NCBI RefSeq assembly: GCF_020905415.1
Contig: NZ_JAJJMP010000001.1
Coordinates: 3,359,501 to 3,423,500 of the forward strand
DNA length: 64,000 bases
Origin: Myroides oncorhynchi
GTDB taxonomy: Bacteria; Bacteroidota; Bacteroidia; Flavobacteriales; Flavobacteriaceae
Direction of reading: 5' to 3'
The notes beneath the pieces were generated by a model. That model ran no database searches and had not been told where the DNA came from. It saw only the letters and a program-made list of their open reading frames with translations. Both the position numbers and the translations under genes were made by a program. How positions within the stretch are numbered: the first letter of the stretch is position 1; each line of letters begins with the position of its first letter. Shown piece after piece: positions 54,046 through 62,775 of the stretch.

Positions 54046-54468
54046 ATGAAAGAGTTTAATAAAGAAGAATTATTAGCCATGTATGCTAAGGTGTGTAAGA
54101 ACACACTTATGGAAACATTAGAAATAGAATATATAGATGCGGGTCCAGACTTTTTAGTAGCGCGTATGCCTGTTAACCCTAGAGTACATCAGCCTATGGG
54201 GCTATTACATGGAGGGGCGTCTGTAGCACTAGCTGAAAGTTTGGGAAGTGGAGCATCATTAATGTTAATAGATCCTGCTAAACAAGAAATTAGAGGTATA
54301 GAGATCTCCGCTAACCACGTGAAAAGTAAACGTGCAGGATATGTTATCGGTACAGCCAGATTACTTCACAGAGGGCGTACACTACATTTATGGGAAATTA
54401 GAATCACAGATGAAAATGATGTGTTAGTCTCTATATGTAAGATTACAAACATAGTTATTGATAAATAA
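54046..54468 (+). CDS. menI: Hotdog-fold thioesterase, probable DHNA-CoA thioesterase
   Basis: A 140-aa single hotdog domain. The conserved helix is HQPMGLLHGGASVALAESLG (about 48-67), with the catalytic acid in the helix, and the following GIEISANHVKSKR strand is typical of PaaI/MenI enzymes. The next gene downstream is isochorismate synthase, so release of 1,4-dihydroxy-2-naphthoate from CoA in menaquinone synthesis is the best role. That role is inferred from context; the fold alone would allow other acyl-CoA substrates. Confidence 0.8.
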   Translation: MKEFNKEELLAMYAKVCKNTLMETLEIEYIDAGPDFLVARMPVNPRVHQPMGLLHGGASVALAESLGSGASLMLIDPAKQEIRGIEISANHVKSKRAGYVIGTARLLHRGRTLHLWEIRITDENDVLVSICKITNIVIDK

Positions 54469-54584
54469 TTAAAGTGATTTTGTTATTTTGGTCTTTTGTG
54501 ATGAAGATGATGCAAATTTAAGAGTGCAATTCGTGGAGCAAAAACAAAGTAATAAACTCATAGAAGAACAAAATCACATAAAAG

Positions 54585-55655
54585 ATGTATTTATTCAAGT
54601 GTTTAGTAAAACAGTACGGTGATAAAAAACCTTTTGCCGTTTATCGCAAACCTAATTCTAAGATAGTTGTAGGATTGTTTCAGAAGACATATACTCTTCA
54701 CTCTGTTGAGACATTTGAGGAGCAAGGGTTTATTTTTGCACCATTTGCTGAAGGGATGCGATTCTATATACCATTAAGTGAATCTGCTATCCTAAAAGAA
54801 GAATTAAGTAAGGAAACTATTGCGTTAACGGATGTTATACTCGATTATAACAATATAGTAGCAAAGAAGGCTTTTGAAGATTTGGTTACAAGATGTGTCA
54901 ACGCTATTAAAGAACATAAATTCGCAAAGGTAGTACCCTCTCGTAAAGAGAGTATTCCATTTGAAGTAGAAGATTTGAGCGGATTATTCAATAAATTATG
55001 CGATATTTATCCTACAGCCTTCTGTTCATTAGTATACCACCCAGAAATAGGCTTATGGATGGGGGCAACTCCTGAGACATTATTAGCTTTAAAAGGCAAT
55101 GTATTAAAGACAATGGCATTAGCTGGTACACAAGTTAATCATGGACAAACTGAAGTAGAGTGGGGGACTAAAGAAAAAGAAGAACAACTTTTCGTTACAG
55201 ACTTTATAACAGATACATTAAGACCATTCTCAGACCAAATAAGCACTTCAGAACCTTACTCTAAAAGAGCCGCAAAGGTGATGCATATTTGCACAGATAT
55301 TACAGCATCTCTAAAACAAGTTAACCTTAAACCAATAGTTGAAGCACTTCATCCTACTCCGGCTGTTTGTGGGATGCCAAAAGATGTAGCTAGAGATTTT
55401 CTTATTGAGCAAGAAGGATATGATAGAGGATACTATGCTGGTTATTTAGGAGAGTTAAATTGCAATGTTGAAGCAGAAAATACGGAAGAAACAAATCTAT
55501 TCGTAAATTTGCGTTGTATGAATATCGAAATAGATAAAGTGAATCTATATATCGGATGTGGAGTAACTATTGATAGTGATCCTACAAGCGAGTTTATAGA
55601 AACTGTCAATAAGTCTTCTACAATGAAGAAAGTACTAAGCGCTTCGCGTAATTAA
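54585..55655 (+). CDS. menF: Isochorismate synthase (chorismate-binding family)
   Basis: A 356-aa enzyme that converts chorismate to isochorismate, the first menaquinone step. The C-terminal catalytic domain contains KFAKVVPSRKESIPF, MGATPETLLALKG (about 161-173), and ALHPTPAVCGMPKDVARDFL (about 254-273), with YAGYLGELNCNVEA, the typical MenF/EntC/DhbC sequence. No siderophore genes are nearby and menI precedes it, so menaquinone is more likely than catechol siderophores. A 116-base gap separates it from menI. Confidence 0.9.
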   Translation: MYLFKCLVKQYGDKKPFAVYRKPNSKIVVGLFQKTYTLHSVETFEEQGFIFAPFAEGMRFYIPLSESAILKEELSKETIALTDVILDYNNIVAKKAFEDLVTRCVNAIKEHKFAKVVPSRKESIPFEVEDLSGLFNKLCDIYPTAFCSLVYHPEIGLWMGATPETLLALKGNVLKTMALAGTQVNHGQTEVEWGTKEKEEQLFVTDFITDTLRPFSDQISTSEPYSKRAAKVMHICTDITASLKQVNLKPIVEALHPTPAVCGMPKDVARDFLIEQEGYDRGYYAGYLGELNCNVEAENTEETNLFVNLRCMNIEIDKVNLYIGCGVTIDSDPTSEFIETVNKSSTMKKVLSASRN

Positions 55656-55826
55656 GAATTGTAGTTTTTTTTGTGAAGTTATTGTTTGCCTTATAGGCAG
55701 TGATATGGATTGGTATTAAAACAATCTCTCTGATTGGATGTCGCAGACTTGTAATCCGTGACGTGTCCTAAACAATATTACAAAACAACAACATCACAAA
55801 AAATAGAATAACAAAAAACTAAAAAA

Positions 55827-56543
55827 ATGAAATTAGATATATTAGCATTTGGAGCGCATCCTGATGATGTAGAATTAGGTTGTGGAGCAACGATAGCAAA
55901 AGAAGTCTCTTTAGGCAAACAAGTAGGTATAATAGACCTTACACAAGGAGAATTAGGAACAAGAGGGTCTGCCACCATTCGAAAAATAGAAGCAACTAAT
56001 GCTGCTGAAGTATTAGGAGTGAATGTAAGAGAGAATCTAAAGTTTAGAGATGGATTCTTTGTTAATGATGAAGCGCACCAACTAGAGATTATTAAGATGA
56101 TACGCAAATACCGTCCAGAGATAGTATTATGTAATGCGATAGACGATAGACATATCGACCATGGCAAAGGAAGTAAAGTAGTCTCTGATGCATGCTTTTT
56201 ATCAGGTCTTAGGAAAATAGAAACTTCTATAGATGGAGTAAGTCAAGAGCCATGGAGGCCTAAAGTTGTTTATCATTATATACAGTGGAAAAATATAGAA
56301 CCAGACTTTGTAGTAGATGTAACTGGATTTATGGATAAAAAGGTAGCCTCTGTAATGGCTTATAGTACACAGTTTTTTGATACAAATTCAAAAGAACCAA
56401 GTACACCGATTACCTCAAAAAACTTCTTAGATAGCATTACCTATCGCGCGCAGGATCTAGGAAGACTAATTAATAAAGATTTTGCTGAAGGTTTTACTGT
56501 TGAAAGGTATTTAGCAGTCAATACATTAGAAGATTTGATATGA
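55827..56543 (+). CDS. bshB1: Bacillithiol biosynthesis deacetylase BshB1
   Basis: A 238-aa zinc-dependent LmbE-type deacetylase that removes acetyl from GlcNAc-malate in bacillithiol synthesis. The zinc and catalytic motif AHPDDVELGCG is at residues 10-20. The block LTQGELGTRGSATIRKIEA is the BshB1 signature, and DDRHIDHGKGS near 108-118 has the third ligand histidine. Length matches the family. It is transcribed alone, just upstream of the tRNA-His cluster. Confidence 0.94.
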   Translation: MKLDILAFGAHPDDVELGCGATIAKEVSLGKQVGIIDLTQGELGTRGSATIRKIEATNAAEVLGVNVRENLKFRDGFFVNDEAHQLEIIKMIRKYRPEIVLCNAIDDRHIDHGKGSKVVSDACFLSGLRKIETSIDGVSQEPWRPKVVYHYIQWKNIEPDFVVDVTGFMDKKVASVMAYSTQFFDTNSKEPSTPITSKNFLDSITYRAQDLGRLINKDFAEGFTVERYLAVNTLEDLI

Positions 56544-56571
56544 AATTGTTATAAAAAAGTCTTTAAAAAGC

Positions 56572-56601
56572 TTGCAGGGTATAGAATAATCGCTAAATTT
56601 G
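56572..56601 (+). promoter_or_regulatory. tRNA-His operon promoter, TTG-N19-TAnnTTTG type
   Basis: TTG (56572-56574) and TAAATTTG (56594-56601) are 19 bases apart. They end 20 bases upstream of the first tRNA-His. Confidence 0.8.
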
Positions 56602-56621
56602 CACTCGTTAAACAGAAACAT

Positions 56622-56696
56622 GGTAGCTATAGCTCAGTTGGTTAGAGCGCTTGATTGTGGTTCCAGAGGTCGTGGGTTCGAATCCCATTAGTTACC
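56622..56696 (+). tRNA. tRNA-His (GTG), copy 1, type A
   Basis: Anticodon GTG sits in the loop of TTGTGGT. The acceptor stem GGTAGCTA pairs with TAGTTACC, giving an encoded G-1 opposite C73, the identity pair of tRNA-His. CCA is not encoded (the next bases are CTA). Type A has anticodon stem CTTGA and a GGGTTCGAATCCC T arm. Confidence 0.97.
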
Positions 56697-56718
56697 CTAC
56701 TATTACAGTGTTTAACAT

Positions 56719-56793
56719 GGTAGCTATAGCTCAGCTGGTTAGAGCGCCGGATTGTGGTTCCGGAGGTCGTGGGTTCGAACCCCATTAGTTACC
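56719..56793 (+). tRNA. tRNA-His (GTG), copy 2, type B
   Basis: Same acceptor stem and GTG anticodon as copy 1. It differs by compensatory changes in the anticodon stem (CCGGA with TCCGG) and by GGGTTCGAACCCC in the T arm. CCA is not encoded. Confidence 0.97.
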
Positions 56794-56819
56794 CTAAAAT
56801 AAAAGTACTATTGTTATAT

Positions 56820-56894
56820 GGTAGCTATAGCTCAGTTGGTTAGAGCGCTTGATTGTGGTTCCAGAGGTCGTGGGTTCGAATCCCATTAGTTACC
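56820..56894 (+). tRNA. tRNA-His (GTG), copy 3, type A
   Basis: Identical by eye to copy 1. It is separated from copy 2 by 26 bases. CCA is not encoded. Confidence 0.97.
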
Positions 56895-56919
56895 CTAAGT
56901 ACTTTTATTGAAATTAAAT

Positions 56920-56994
56920 GGTAGCTATAGCTCAGCTGGTTAGAGCGCCGGATTGTGGTTCCGGAGGTCGTGGGTTCGAACCCCATTAGTTACC
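56920..56994 (+). tRNA. tRNA-His (GTG), copy 4, type B
   Basis: Identical by eye to copy 2, giving the order A-B-A-B. A terminator follows 4 bases after the end. CCA is not encoded. Confidence 0.97.
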
Positions 56995-56998
56995 CTAA

Positions 56999-57032
56999 AA
57001 AAAAGGCATTCAATAATTTGAATGCCTTTTTT
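56999..57032. terminator. tRNA-His operon terminator
   Basis: Arms AAAAAAGGCATTCAA (56999-57013) and TTGAATGCCTTTTTT (57018-57032) with a 4-base loop, also serving the convergent protease gene. Confidence 0.92.
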
Positions 57033-57037
57033 AGTTT

Positions 57038-58213
57038 TTAAATACTCAAGATTGTTTCTTTATTTAATTCAATAAAATTCCCTTTAGTATTAACTTCTAT
57101 TTTTACTTTATCACAATTCAGTATATTGCGTTGTACTTCTTTAAGTTCCTCTATAGACATAGTGTTAATTTCTTTATCATTTACAGATAGTATTTTATCA
57201 TCTATTTTTAGATTATTATTTTTAATAGATGGGCTATCCCAAACAAAAGAAATAACTAACTCGTTATTTTTTATTTTAGTTTTAATCCCAATATTCTCAA
57301 ATGTAGAAGGGAAATCTTTATTATATGATTTAAAATAAAAGTCATTTTTATACAGAATTGTTCTATAATATACTAACCATCTAGACCCTAAATTACTAAC
57401 ATCATCTACATCTACTGTAGTTAAAAAACTAGGGATCTTATAATCTCCCAAACTCATTTCTAAAGGTGCCATATATGTTTTTCCGATACTTGGGCCAAAC
57501 GCACTATAACTTATTATGCCTTCTCCAGTAAGAACTTTAGTAAAATGTTTTTTTGCATGAAGAGTATCAAATATATCTTCACTTAAATAAAAGAAATCAT
57601 TATAACCTGTATCAAAGAATATTTCTTTTTCTTTTAAACCATTAAAGTAAGTCATGATTAGAGTAGGAGTACCCGTGTACTCTTTCTTTACTTTTACTTT
57701 ATTAAATGTCTTTATCTCTTTTTTATCTAAACTATTAGAAAGAGTTATTCTCTTATTCTCAAGATCAAAGTCCCAACTACTTTTACTTATCATATTTCCA
57801 CCGATAAGACCATCTACCCCAAGCGATTTAAATGCGTCCATATCACTTTGTACTGCTGTAAAATCCTTAAACTCTAAATTGCCTATTTTAATACTTGGAA
57901 TACTTACATACTTAACTTTAGAAGTGTTTTGTGATGCATCTGTGATATCATCTTCAGATAAAAATTTGAAATTTCCTTTTACATTAAAGGTAATTGAAGT
58001 GGGAGCTCCTGTATCAACTATAAATTTATACTTTTCATTTTCGATAATTACATCTACATATATATGATCTTCTTTAAGTGTGTAGTTTAAACTCTCGTTA
58101 TAAACACTAGGTACGATAGTTCCTTTTTTGAAAATCCCTCCTTGAGCAAATAAGTTAAAAGAAGATATTAGGATAGCTAGAGTGAGTAAGGTTGCCTTAT
58201 TGTTAAATAACAT
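57038..58213 (-). CDS. Exported retropepsin-like aspartic protease with PDZ domain
   Basis: A 391-aa protein with a signal peptide (TLLTLAILISSFNLFAQ). Two retropepsin-like halves are seen: KFIVDTGAPTSITF (about 62-75) and EIFFDTGYNDFFYL (about 196-209), each with an Asp-Thr-Gly active-site triad, so both catalytic aspartates lie in one chain. The C-terminal 80 residues resemble a PDZ domain (KIDDKILSVNDKEINTMS). Such proteins are frequent in Bacteroidota, with unknown substrates in the periplasm or at the surface. Confidence 0.85.
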   Translation of the reverse strand: MLFNNKATLLTLAILISSFNLFAQGGIFKKGTIVPSVYNESLNYTLKEDHIYVDVIIENEKYKFIVDTGAPTSITFNVKGNFKFLSEDDITDASQNTSKVKYVSIPSIKIGNLEFKDFTAVQSDMDAFKSLGVDGLIGGNMISKSSWDFDLENKRITLSNSLDKKEIKTFNKVKVKKEYTGTPTLIMTYFNGLKEKEIFFDTGYNDFFYLSEDIFDTLHAKKHFTKVLTGEGIISYSAFGPSIGKTYMAPLEMSLGDYKIPSFLTTVDVDDVSNLGSRWLVYYRTILYKNDFYFKSYNKDFPSTFENIGIKTKIKNNELVISFVWDSPSIKNNNLKIDDKILSVNDKEINTMSIEELKEVQRNILNCDKVKIEVNTKGNFIELNKETILSI

Positions 58214-58338
58214 ATTTTATTTGTTTTTTTAAAGTTAATTTTATGATTTTGCAAAAATAGAATTATTAAATATAACTAATGTATCTGTTTAGTATACTTT
58301 TTATTAATAAAATTAAGAGGAGTGAATGTAAGTAATAC

Positions 58339-58371
58339 TTGATTCTAATGCTTCTATTTTTAGTATTTTTG
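58339..58371 (+). promoter_or_regulatory. pncA promoter
   Basis: TTG (58339-58341) and TATTTTTG (58364-58371) are 22 bases apart, 27 bases upstream of the chosen pncA start. The presence of a promoter here argues against the longer reading frame that would begin at 58339. Confidence 0.55.
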
Positions 58372-58398
58372 TTTTACAACAGATATATAAATCTAGAT

Positions 58399-59019
58399 AT
58401 GAAAGCATTATTAGTAGTAGACTTACAATATGATTTCTTACCAGGTGGAAGCTTAGCAGTAGCACATGGTGATGAGATTATTCCTATTATAAATAGAATC
58501 CAAAATCAATTTGATTTAGTTATCGCAACGCAAGACTGGCATCCTGCTAATCACAAAAGCTTTGCAAGTCAACATTCTAATCAGAATGTATTTGATTTAA
58601 TAGACTTAAATGGCATCCCTCAGGTGCTATGGCCAGACCATTGTGTTCAAGGCTCTAAAGGTGCCGAGTTTACTTCTGAATGGAATAGTAATAAGGTAGC
58701 AGCAGTCTTTAGAAAGGGAATGAATGTAGAGGTAGATTCATATAGCGGTTTCTATGATAATGATCAAAAGAACAGCACAGGGCTATTAGGGTACCTTAAG
58801 GACAAAGATATAACAGAAGTATATGTCTGTGGGTTAGCGGCAGAGTTCTGCGTCTATTTTAGCGCTAAAGACGCAAATCAAGCAGCTATCAAAACCTATT
58901 TTCTTGACTTTGCGACAAAACCAATAAGTGCAGAAGGATTACTACAAGCTAAAAAAGAAATGGTACAGATGGGGATTACCATTTTAAATAAAGAAATAGA
59001 AGTAGACTTCAACAACTAG
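58399..59019 (+). CDS. pncA: Nicotinamidase
   Basis: A 206-aa enzyme that hydrolyses nicotinamide to nicotinate in NAD recycling. The start at 58399 gives MKALLVVDLQYDFLPGG with catalytic Asp8, as in other PncA proteins. A metal site follows in ATQDWHPANHKSF, and WPDHCVQGSKGAEF is family-typical. The nucleophile Cys151 lies in GLAAEFCVYFSAKDA. A longer frame from 58339 would include the promoter region. A hypothetical gene follows 16 bases later. Confidence 0.95.
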   Translation: MKALLVVDLQYDFLPGGSLAVAHGDEIIPIINRIQNQFDLVIATQDWHPANHKSFASQHSNQNVFDLIDLNGIPQVLWPDHCVQGSKGAEFTSEWNSNKVAAVFRKGMNVEVDSYSGFYDNDQKNSTGLLGYLKDKDITEVYVCGLAAEFCVYFSAKDANQAAIKTYFLDFATKPISAEGLLQAKKEMVQMGITILNKEIEVDFNN

Positions 59020-59035
59020 AACTATCAAAATAAGA

Positions 59036-59578
59036 ATGAAAAAATACGGAAAACACAATTTTTTTAAACATACTTATTGTGAGTGGCAACAAATACCTGA
59101 GTCGTTTATCGAAGGTCGAAAACCTGATTATAAAAGTAAAACAGGGAGTATGTATTACTACGATGAAAAAGGGGTAGCTAGATATGCAAATCACTGGGGT
59201 AGAGCAGCAAACTGTAGATGGAAGATAACTTCTAATGAATACAAAAACAGCATATATACATTAGCATATGCGACCTGGGATAGTTTCTTTCCTAATGATG
59301 AAGAAAAACCTTTATATGTGATTATTGTAAATCTAGAAGAAAAATATGTGACTTTTAAACATAAAGGTTGTCTTAATACCACAGACCATATATTTAGAAA
59401 TGCCTCTGAGACTTCTAAAAGAATAACGAAGATTAAAGAGATATTAGAAACAGATGGATGGTATAAATATCTAGATTTTATTAATATTGAAGAAGCTAGA
59501 ACATTCTTAGTTAATAATTTAATTAATTCTAATTTAGAATTAATTAAATTGAAGCAAGAATTACTGAGAAAACGATAA
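59036..59578 (+). CDS. Uncharacterised conserved-looking cytosolic protein
   Basis: A 180-aa protein with no signal peptide. The N-terminal two-thirds is aromatic-rich and basic (HTYCEWQQIPESFIEGR, then RYANHWGRAANCRWKI), and the end is helical and charged. No family is recognised. It follows pncA by 16 bases and is probably in the same transcript, though a link to NAD metabolism is not otherwise indicated. Confidence 0.7.
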   Translation: MKKYGKHNFFKHTYCEWQQIPESFIEGRKPDYKSKTGSMYYYDEKGVARYANHWGRAANCRWKITSNEYKNSIYTLAYATWDSFFPNDEEKPLYVIIVNLEEKYVTFKHKGCLNTTDHIFRNASETSKRITKIKEILETDGWYKYLDFINIEEARTFLVNNLINSNLELIKLKQELLRKR

Positions 59579-59666
59579 AAATATTGTTTATTTTAGTTAA
59601 TTTAGCTTTTGTTAAAAACAAATAATAATTAGTCTAGTAAAAATTAAAAACAAAACAGTAAAAATT

Positions 59667-60248
59667 ATGAAAAAGATTACTTTATTGGCAGCATTGTTAG
59701 TAGGAGGTTTAGTAACTGCTAACGCACAAGTAAATGTAGAAACTCCTAAATTATCTGCAAAAGTAGGTGATACTCCTATCAAAAAAGGAAACTGGATAGT
59801 AGGAGGAGCTTTAGGATCTACAGGTTATAGTTTCGAAGAAGAAAGCTTTAATATTAATGTTACTCCTAGAGCAGGATACTTTATTTCAGATGGTTTTGCA
59901 GTAGGTCTTGAAGTTGGAGCAGGTCTTCAAACTGTTAAACATGGTGATAATGTATGGAGTTATAAAGTTATGCCTTTCGCACGTTACTACTTCCCAGAAG
60001 GAGCTAGTGCTACTGGTAGATTCTTTGGACAAGGAGCTTTAGGGCTTTCAGGAGCTGAAGTAGGTGGTAAAAGTGATACATCTTTTGCTTTTAACATAAA
60101 TGCAGGGTATTCTCATTTTGTATCTCGTAATGTAGCTTTAGAAGCTATAGTAGGATACAATTATAGTAAATCTAATGTAGCTAGTGCATCAGCACATAAT
60201 GGATTAGGATTATCTTTAGGATTCCAAATCTTCTTAGGAAAGAACTAA
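59667..60248 (+). CDS. Outer membrane beta-barrel protein
   Basis: A 193-aa protein with a signal peptide (ITLLAALLVGGLVTANAQ) and alternating amphipathic strands rich in glycine and aromatic residues. Examples are GNWIVGGALGSTGYSF, APRAGYFISDGFAVGLEVGAG-like sequence near 67-87 (T in place of the first A), and a C-terminal GLGLSLGFQIFLGKN. This is the 8-strand barrel type common in Bacteroidota. The exact role (porin-like or structural) is not shown. An upstream TTG and a TAGCTTTT box near 59603 are only a near-match to the promoter consensus. Confidence 0.85.
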   Translation: MKKITLLAALLVGGLVTANAQVNVETPKLSAKVGDTPIKKGNWIVGGALGSTGYSFEEESFNINVTPRAGYFISDGFAVGLEVGAGLQTVKHGDNVWSYKVMPFARYYFPEGASATGRFFGQGALGLSGAEVGGKSDTSFAFNINAGYSHFVSRNVALEAIVGYNYSKSNVASASAHNGLGLSLGFQIFLGKN

Positions 60249-60268
60249 GACTTTAAATTTAATTATAT

Positions 60269-60306
60269 AAAAAAGCGAGAGACTTTAATTAGTCTCTCGC
60301 TTTTTT
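60269..60306. terminator. 16-bp hairpin terminator between convergent genes
   Basis: Arms AAAAAAGCGAGAGACT (60269-60284) and AGTCTCTCGCTTTTTT (60291-60306) with a 6-base loop. Confidence 0.92.
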
Positions 60307-60328
60307 TGTTATCTCTTAGAAAGATATA

Positions 60329-61501
60329 TTATAACTTTCTTCTTTTTAATTCTGTTTCTATAAGATCTAGTTCTCTATTAGTCTGACCAGCTACAGAAGT
60401 GTTTTCTTCAGCTCTTCTAATTAAATAAGGAATTACATCACGTACAGGTCCAAAAGGCAAATATTTAGCTACGTTGTATTTTTCTTTAGCAAGATTAAAA
60501 CTAATATTATCACTCATCCCATATAATTGTCCGAAGTACAATCTGCGGTCATTATGTGCTATATTGTGTTTCTCTAATAAATCCATGATTAGGTAAGAGC
60601 TCTTTTCATTATGAGTTCCAGCGAATAATCCCATCGTATCTAAATGGTCCAACATATAGCTAACACCTGCATCATAATTTACATCAGTAGCAGCCTTATC
60701 CACACAGATAGGAGACTTATATCCTTTCTCTGTAGCACGTTCACGTTCTACTTCCATATATGCACCACGCACAACTTTCATTCCTACATGGAATCCTTCA
60801 GCTACAGCGATAGCGTGTAAATCTTTTAAATACTGTAATCTATCCCAACGATACATTTGAGCTGTATTGTAGATCAATGCTTTCTCTTTGTTGTATTTGC
60901 GCATCATATCTAATACAATATCATCTGCTGCATCCTGCATCCAACTGTGTTCTGCATCTACAAGCAACAATACATCGTGATCATACGCAAACTTACAAGC
61001 TACATTAAAACGATAAACAATGCGTTCCCACTCTTTTTCTTCTTCAGCTGTGAAAGTTGCTTTTTCTCCTTTTTTAACAAACATGTCAAATCTTCCGAAT
61101 CCTGTAGGTTTAAATACTGCAAAAGGAATAGAATCTGGACGTTGTTTAGCGTATTCGATAGTCTTTAAAGTCATATTTAAAGCAGCATCAAATTGCTTCT
61201 CTGTTTCTTTACCTTCTACAGAATAATCTAGAACAGATGCTACACCACCTTTAGCATACATATTATCTACTACAGATAGACAGTCTTCTTCGCTAATACC
61301 ACCACAAAAGTGATCAAAGACAGTAGCGCGGATTAAACCTGTTACAGGTAAGTGAGTTTTGATTGCAAAGTTTGCAAGAGAAGAACCTAGTTTTACTAAA
61401 GTAGGCTTGCTAATCATTTTAAATAAAAAATGAGCTCTTTTTAATTCTTTATTATTCTTAAGAGCAAAAGCTACCTCAGTATTATTAAATAAATTTTTCA
61501 T
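60329..61501 (-). CDS. Proline dehydrogenase
   Basis: A 390-aa FAD enzyme that oxidises proline to pyrroline-5-carboxylate. The start MKNLFNNTEVAFALKN at 61501 is preferred to one 8 codons upstream. Conserved PRODH segments are VFKPTGFGRFDMF, VLLLVDAEHSWMQDAADDI, NTAQMYRWDRLQYL, GMKVVRGAYMEVERERA and YFGQLYGMSDNISFNL, with YLPFGPVRDVIPYLIRRAEEN at the flavin and substrate site. It is a stand-alone enzyme, unlike proteobacterial PutA. A TATATTTG box lies at 61530-61523 on its strand, without a clear TTG partner. Confidence 0.95.
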   Translation of the reverse strand: MKNLFNNTEVAFALKNNKELKRAHFLFKMISKPTLVKLGSSLANFAIKTHLPVTGLIRATVFDHFCGGISEEDCLSVVDNMYAKGGVASVLDYSVEGKETEKQFDAALNMTLKTIEYAKQRPDSIPFAVFKPTGFGRFDMFVKKGEKATFTAEEEKEWERIVYRFNVACKFAYDHDVLLLVDAEHSWMQDAADDIVLDMMRKYNKEKALIYNTAQMYRWDRLQYLKDLHAIAVAEGFHVGMKVVRGAYMEVERERATEKGYKSPICVDKAATDVNYDAGVSYMLDHLDTMGLFAGTHNEKSSYLIMDLLEKHNIAHNDRRLYFGQLYGMSDNISFNLAKEKYNVAKYLPFGPVRDVIPYLIRRAEENTSVAGQTNRELDLIETELKRRKL

Positions 61502-61743
61502 TATAAAAGTAAATTCGTTAGGCAAATATAAATACTCTTTTAATAATATTTTAATAGTTTTAGGTATTTATGGTCTTATTTTAAAAATATAGTTTTTTTA
61601 GAAAATCAACTGATTATCCTTTACCAAAATAAGCCTAGAGGAATGATACTTCTGCTATAATAATTAAAATATTGACATATTAGTTTTTAAAGAAAGAAAC
61701 TATTTATTTAAAAGGACTGCTGATTTAAATAATGAGAGCCTTA

Positions 61744-62775
61744 TTAGTCCATTTTATCTTTAAAGGCATAAATCTGTGCTCTTGAATTAATGTTTAGTTT
61801 GACATAAATCTTGCTAATATGATATTTACATGTATTGACTGATATAAATAATTCATCTGCAATCTCTTTATTTGTAGCACCCTCCCACAGTAAACCTAAA
61901 ACATCTAATTCTCTTTCTGTTAGGCTATATTTATCCTTGACATAAGAGATTTGTTCCTGATCACTAATAACGTTTTTTAGGGCAATTTCTTCATTAGCTT
62001 TAGAAGCATTTAGACTCTTCTCATGTTCTAATTGTTTATGGTAATCTTTAACCATATACATATATTGATATAAATACTTTTTATAGATAGAGTTGCGTTC
62101 ATTTATTTTTTTTACTTCTAACATTGTAGTACAGCTAGATACTATCAGAATAGGAATTCCCATTAATCTCAAAGTAGGCCAAACAATAAATAACTCATAT
62201 AATTTATCATTAACTGAAGGAGCTAAAATAATCGTAGATGTAGCAATGCATATTATTAAGAAAGAAATGTAATTCTTATAACTATACTTATGGTTTAAGA
62301 TAAAGAATAAATATAATGCTAAAATAATAAGTAGAGTAGTTATCGGATGGATGACACTATTCCCATTTCTTGGAATAATAAACAAATTAGAAAGAAGCTC
62401 AATAGAAATTAACGCAAATAAAACTATAATTCCTGTTTTATAAAACTGTTGCTTATGTTTAAATCGAAGAAAAGGATAGGGCTGCAAGATCAATAATACT
62501 AAAGAAGTACCTATATTCCAGGCTACTAAATATCCAATAGTAGCATGATGATCAGGGAGGTAAAAATAAATAATATCCTTAATCAAAAAGCTTAGGAAGA
62601 TGCTCAACTGCAACAATAGGTTGAACCCTAGTTTCTTATACTTAAAGATAATATATAAGGTTAATAAAGTAATAATAGACAGAAAAGAAATACCATAATA
62701 TAATCCAATAATGATGTATTTAGGTGTATCGTTTTCAAAAAAAGGGAACTGATTAAGTAATGGTGGTGGAAACAT
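61744..62775 (-). CDS. Membrane-anchored LuxR-type transcription regulator
   Basis: A 343-aa protein. The first 215 residues form about seven hydrophobic helices (for example GLYYGISFLSIITLLTLYII and LRLMGIPILIVSSCTTMLEV). A coiled-coil linker follows near 220-265, then a LuxR-type DNA-binding domain at about 275-338: SLTERELDVLGLLWEGATNK followed by EIADELFISVNTCKYHISKI. It probably senses a membrane or extracellular signal and acts on DNA while anchored. Targets are unknown. It is monocistronic and surrounded by long noncoding stretches. Confidence 0.85.
   Translation of the reverse strand: MFPPPLLNQFPFFENDTPKYIIIGLYYGISFLSIITLLTLYIIFKYKKLGFNLLLQLSIFLSFLIKDIIYFYLPDHHATIGYLVAWNIGTSLVLLILQPYPFLRFKHKQQFYKTGIIVLFALISIELLSNLFIIPRNGNSVIHPITTLLIILALYLFFILNHKYSYKNYISFLIICIATSTIILAPSVNDKLYELFIVWPTLRLMGIPILIVSSCTTMLEVKKINERNSIYKKYLYQYMYMVKDYHKQLEHEKSLNASKANEEIALKNVISDQEQISYVKDKYSLTERELDVLGLLWEGATNKEIADELFISVNTCKYHISKIYVKLNINSRAQIYAFKDKMD

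Noticed and set aside
54585..55655. Isochorismate synthase as part of a siderophore cluster
   Set aside because: No catechol or peptide synthetase genes are nearby, while a MenI-type thioesterase precedes it.
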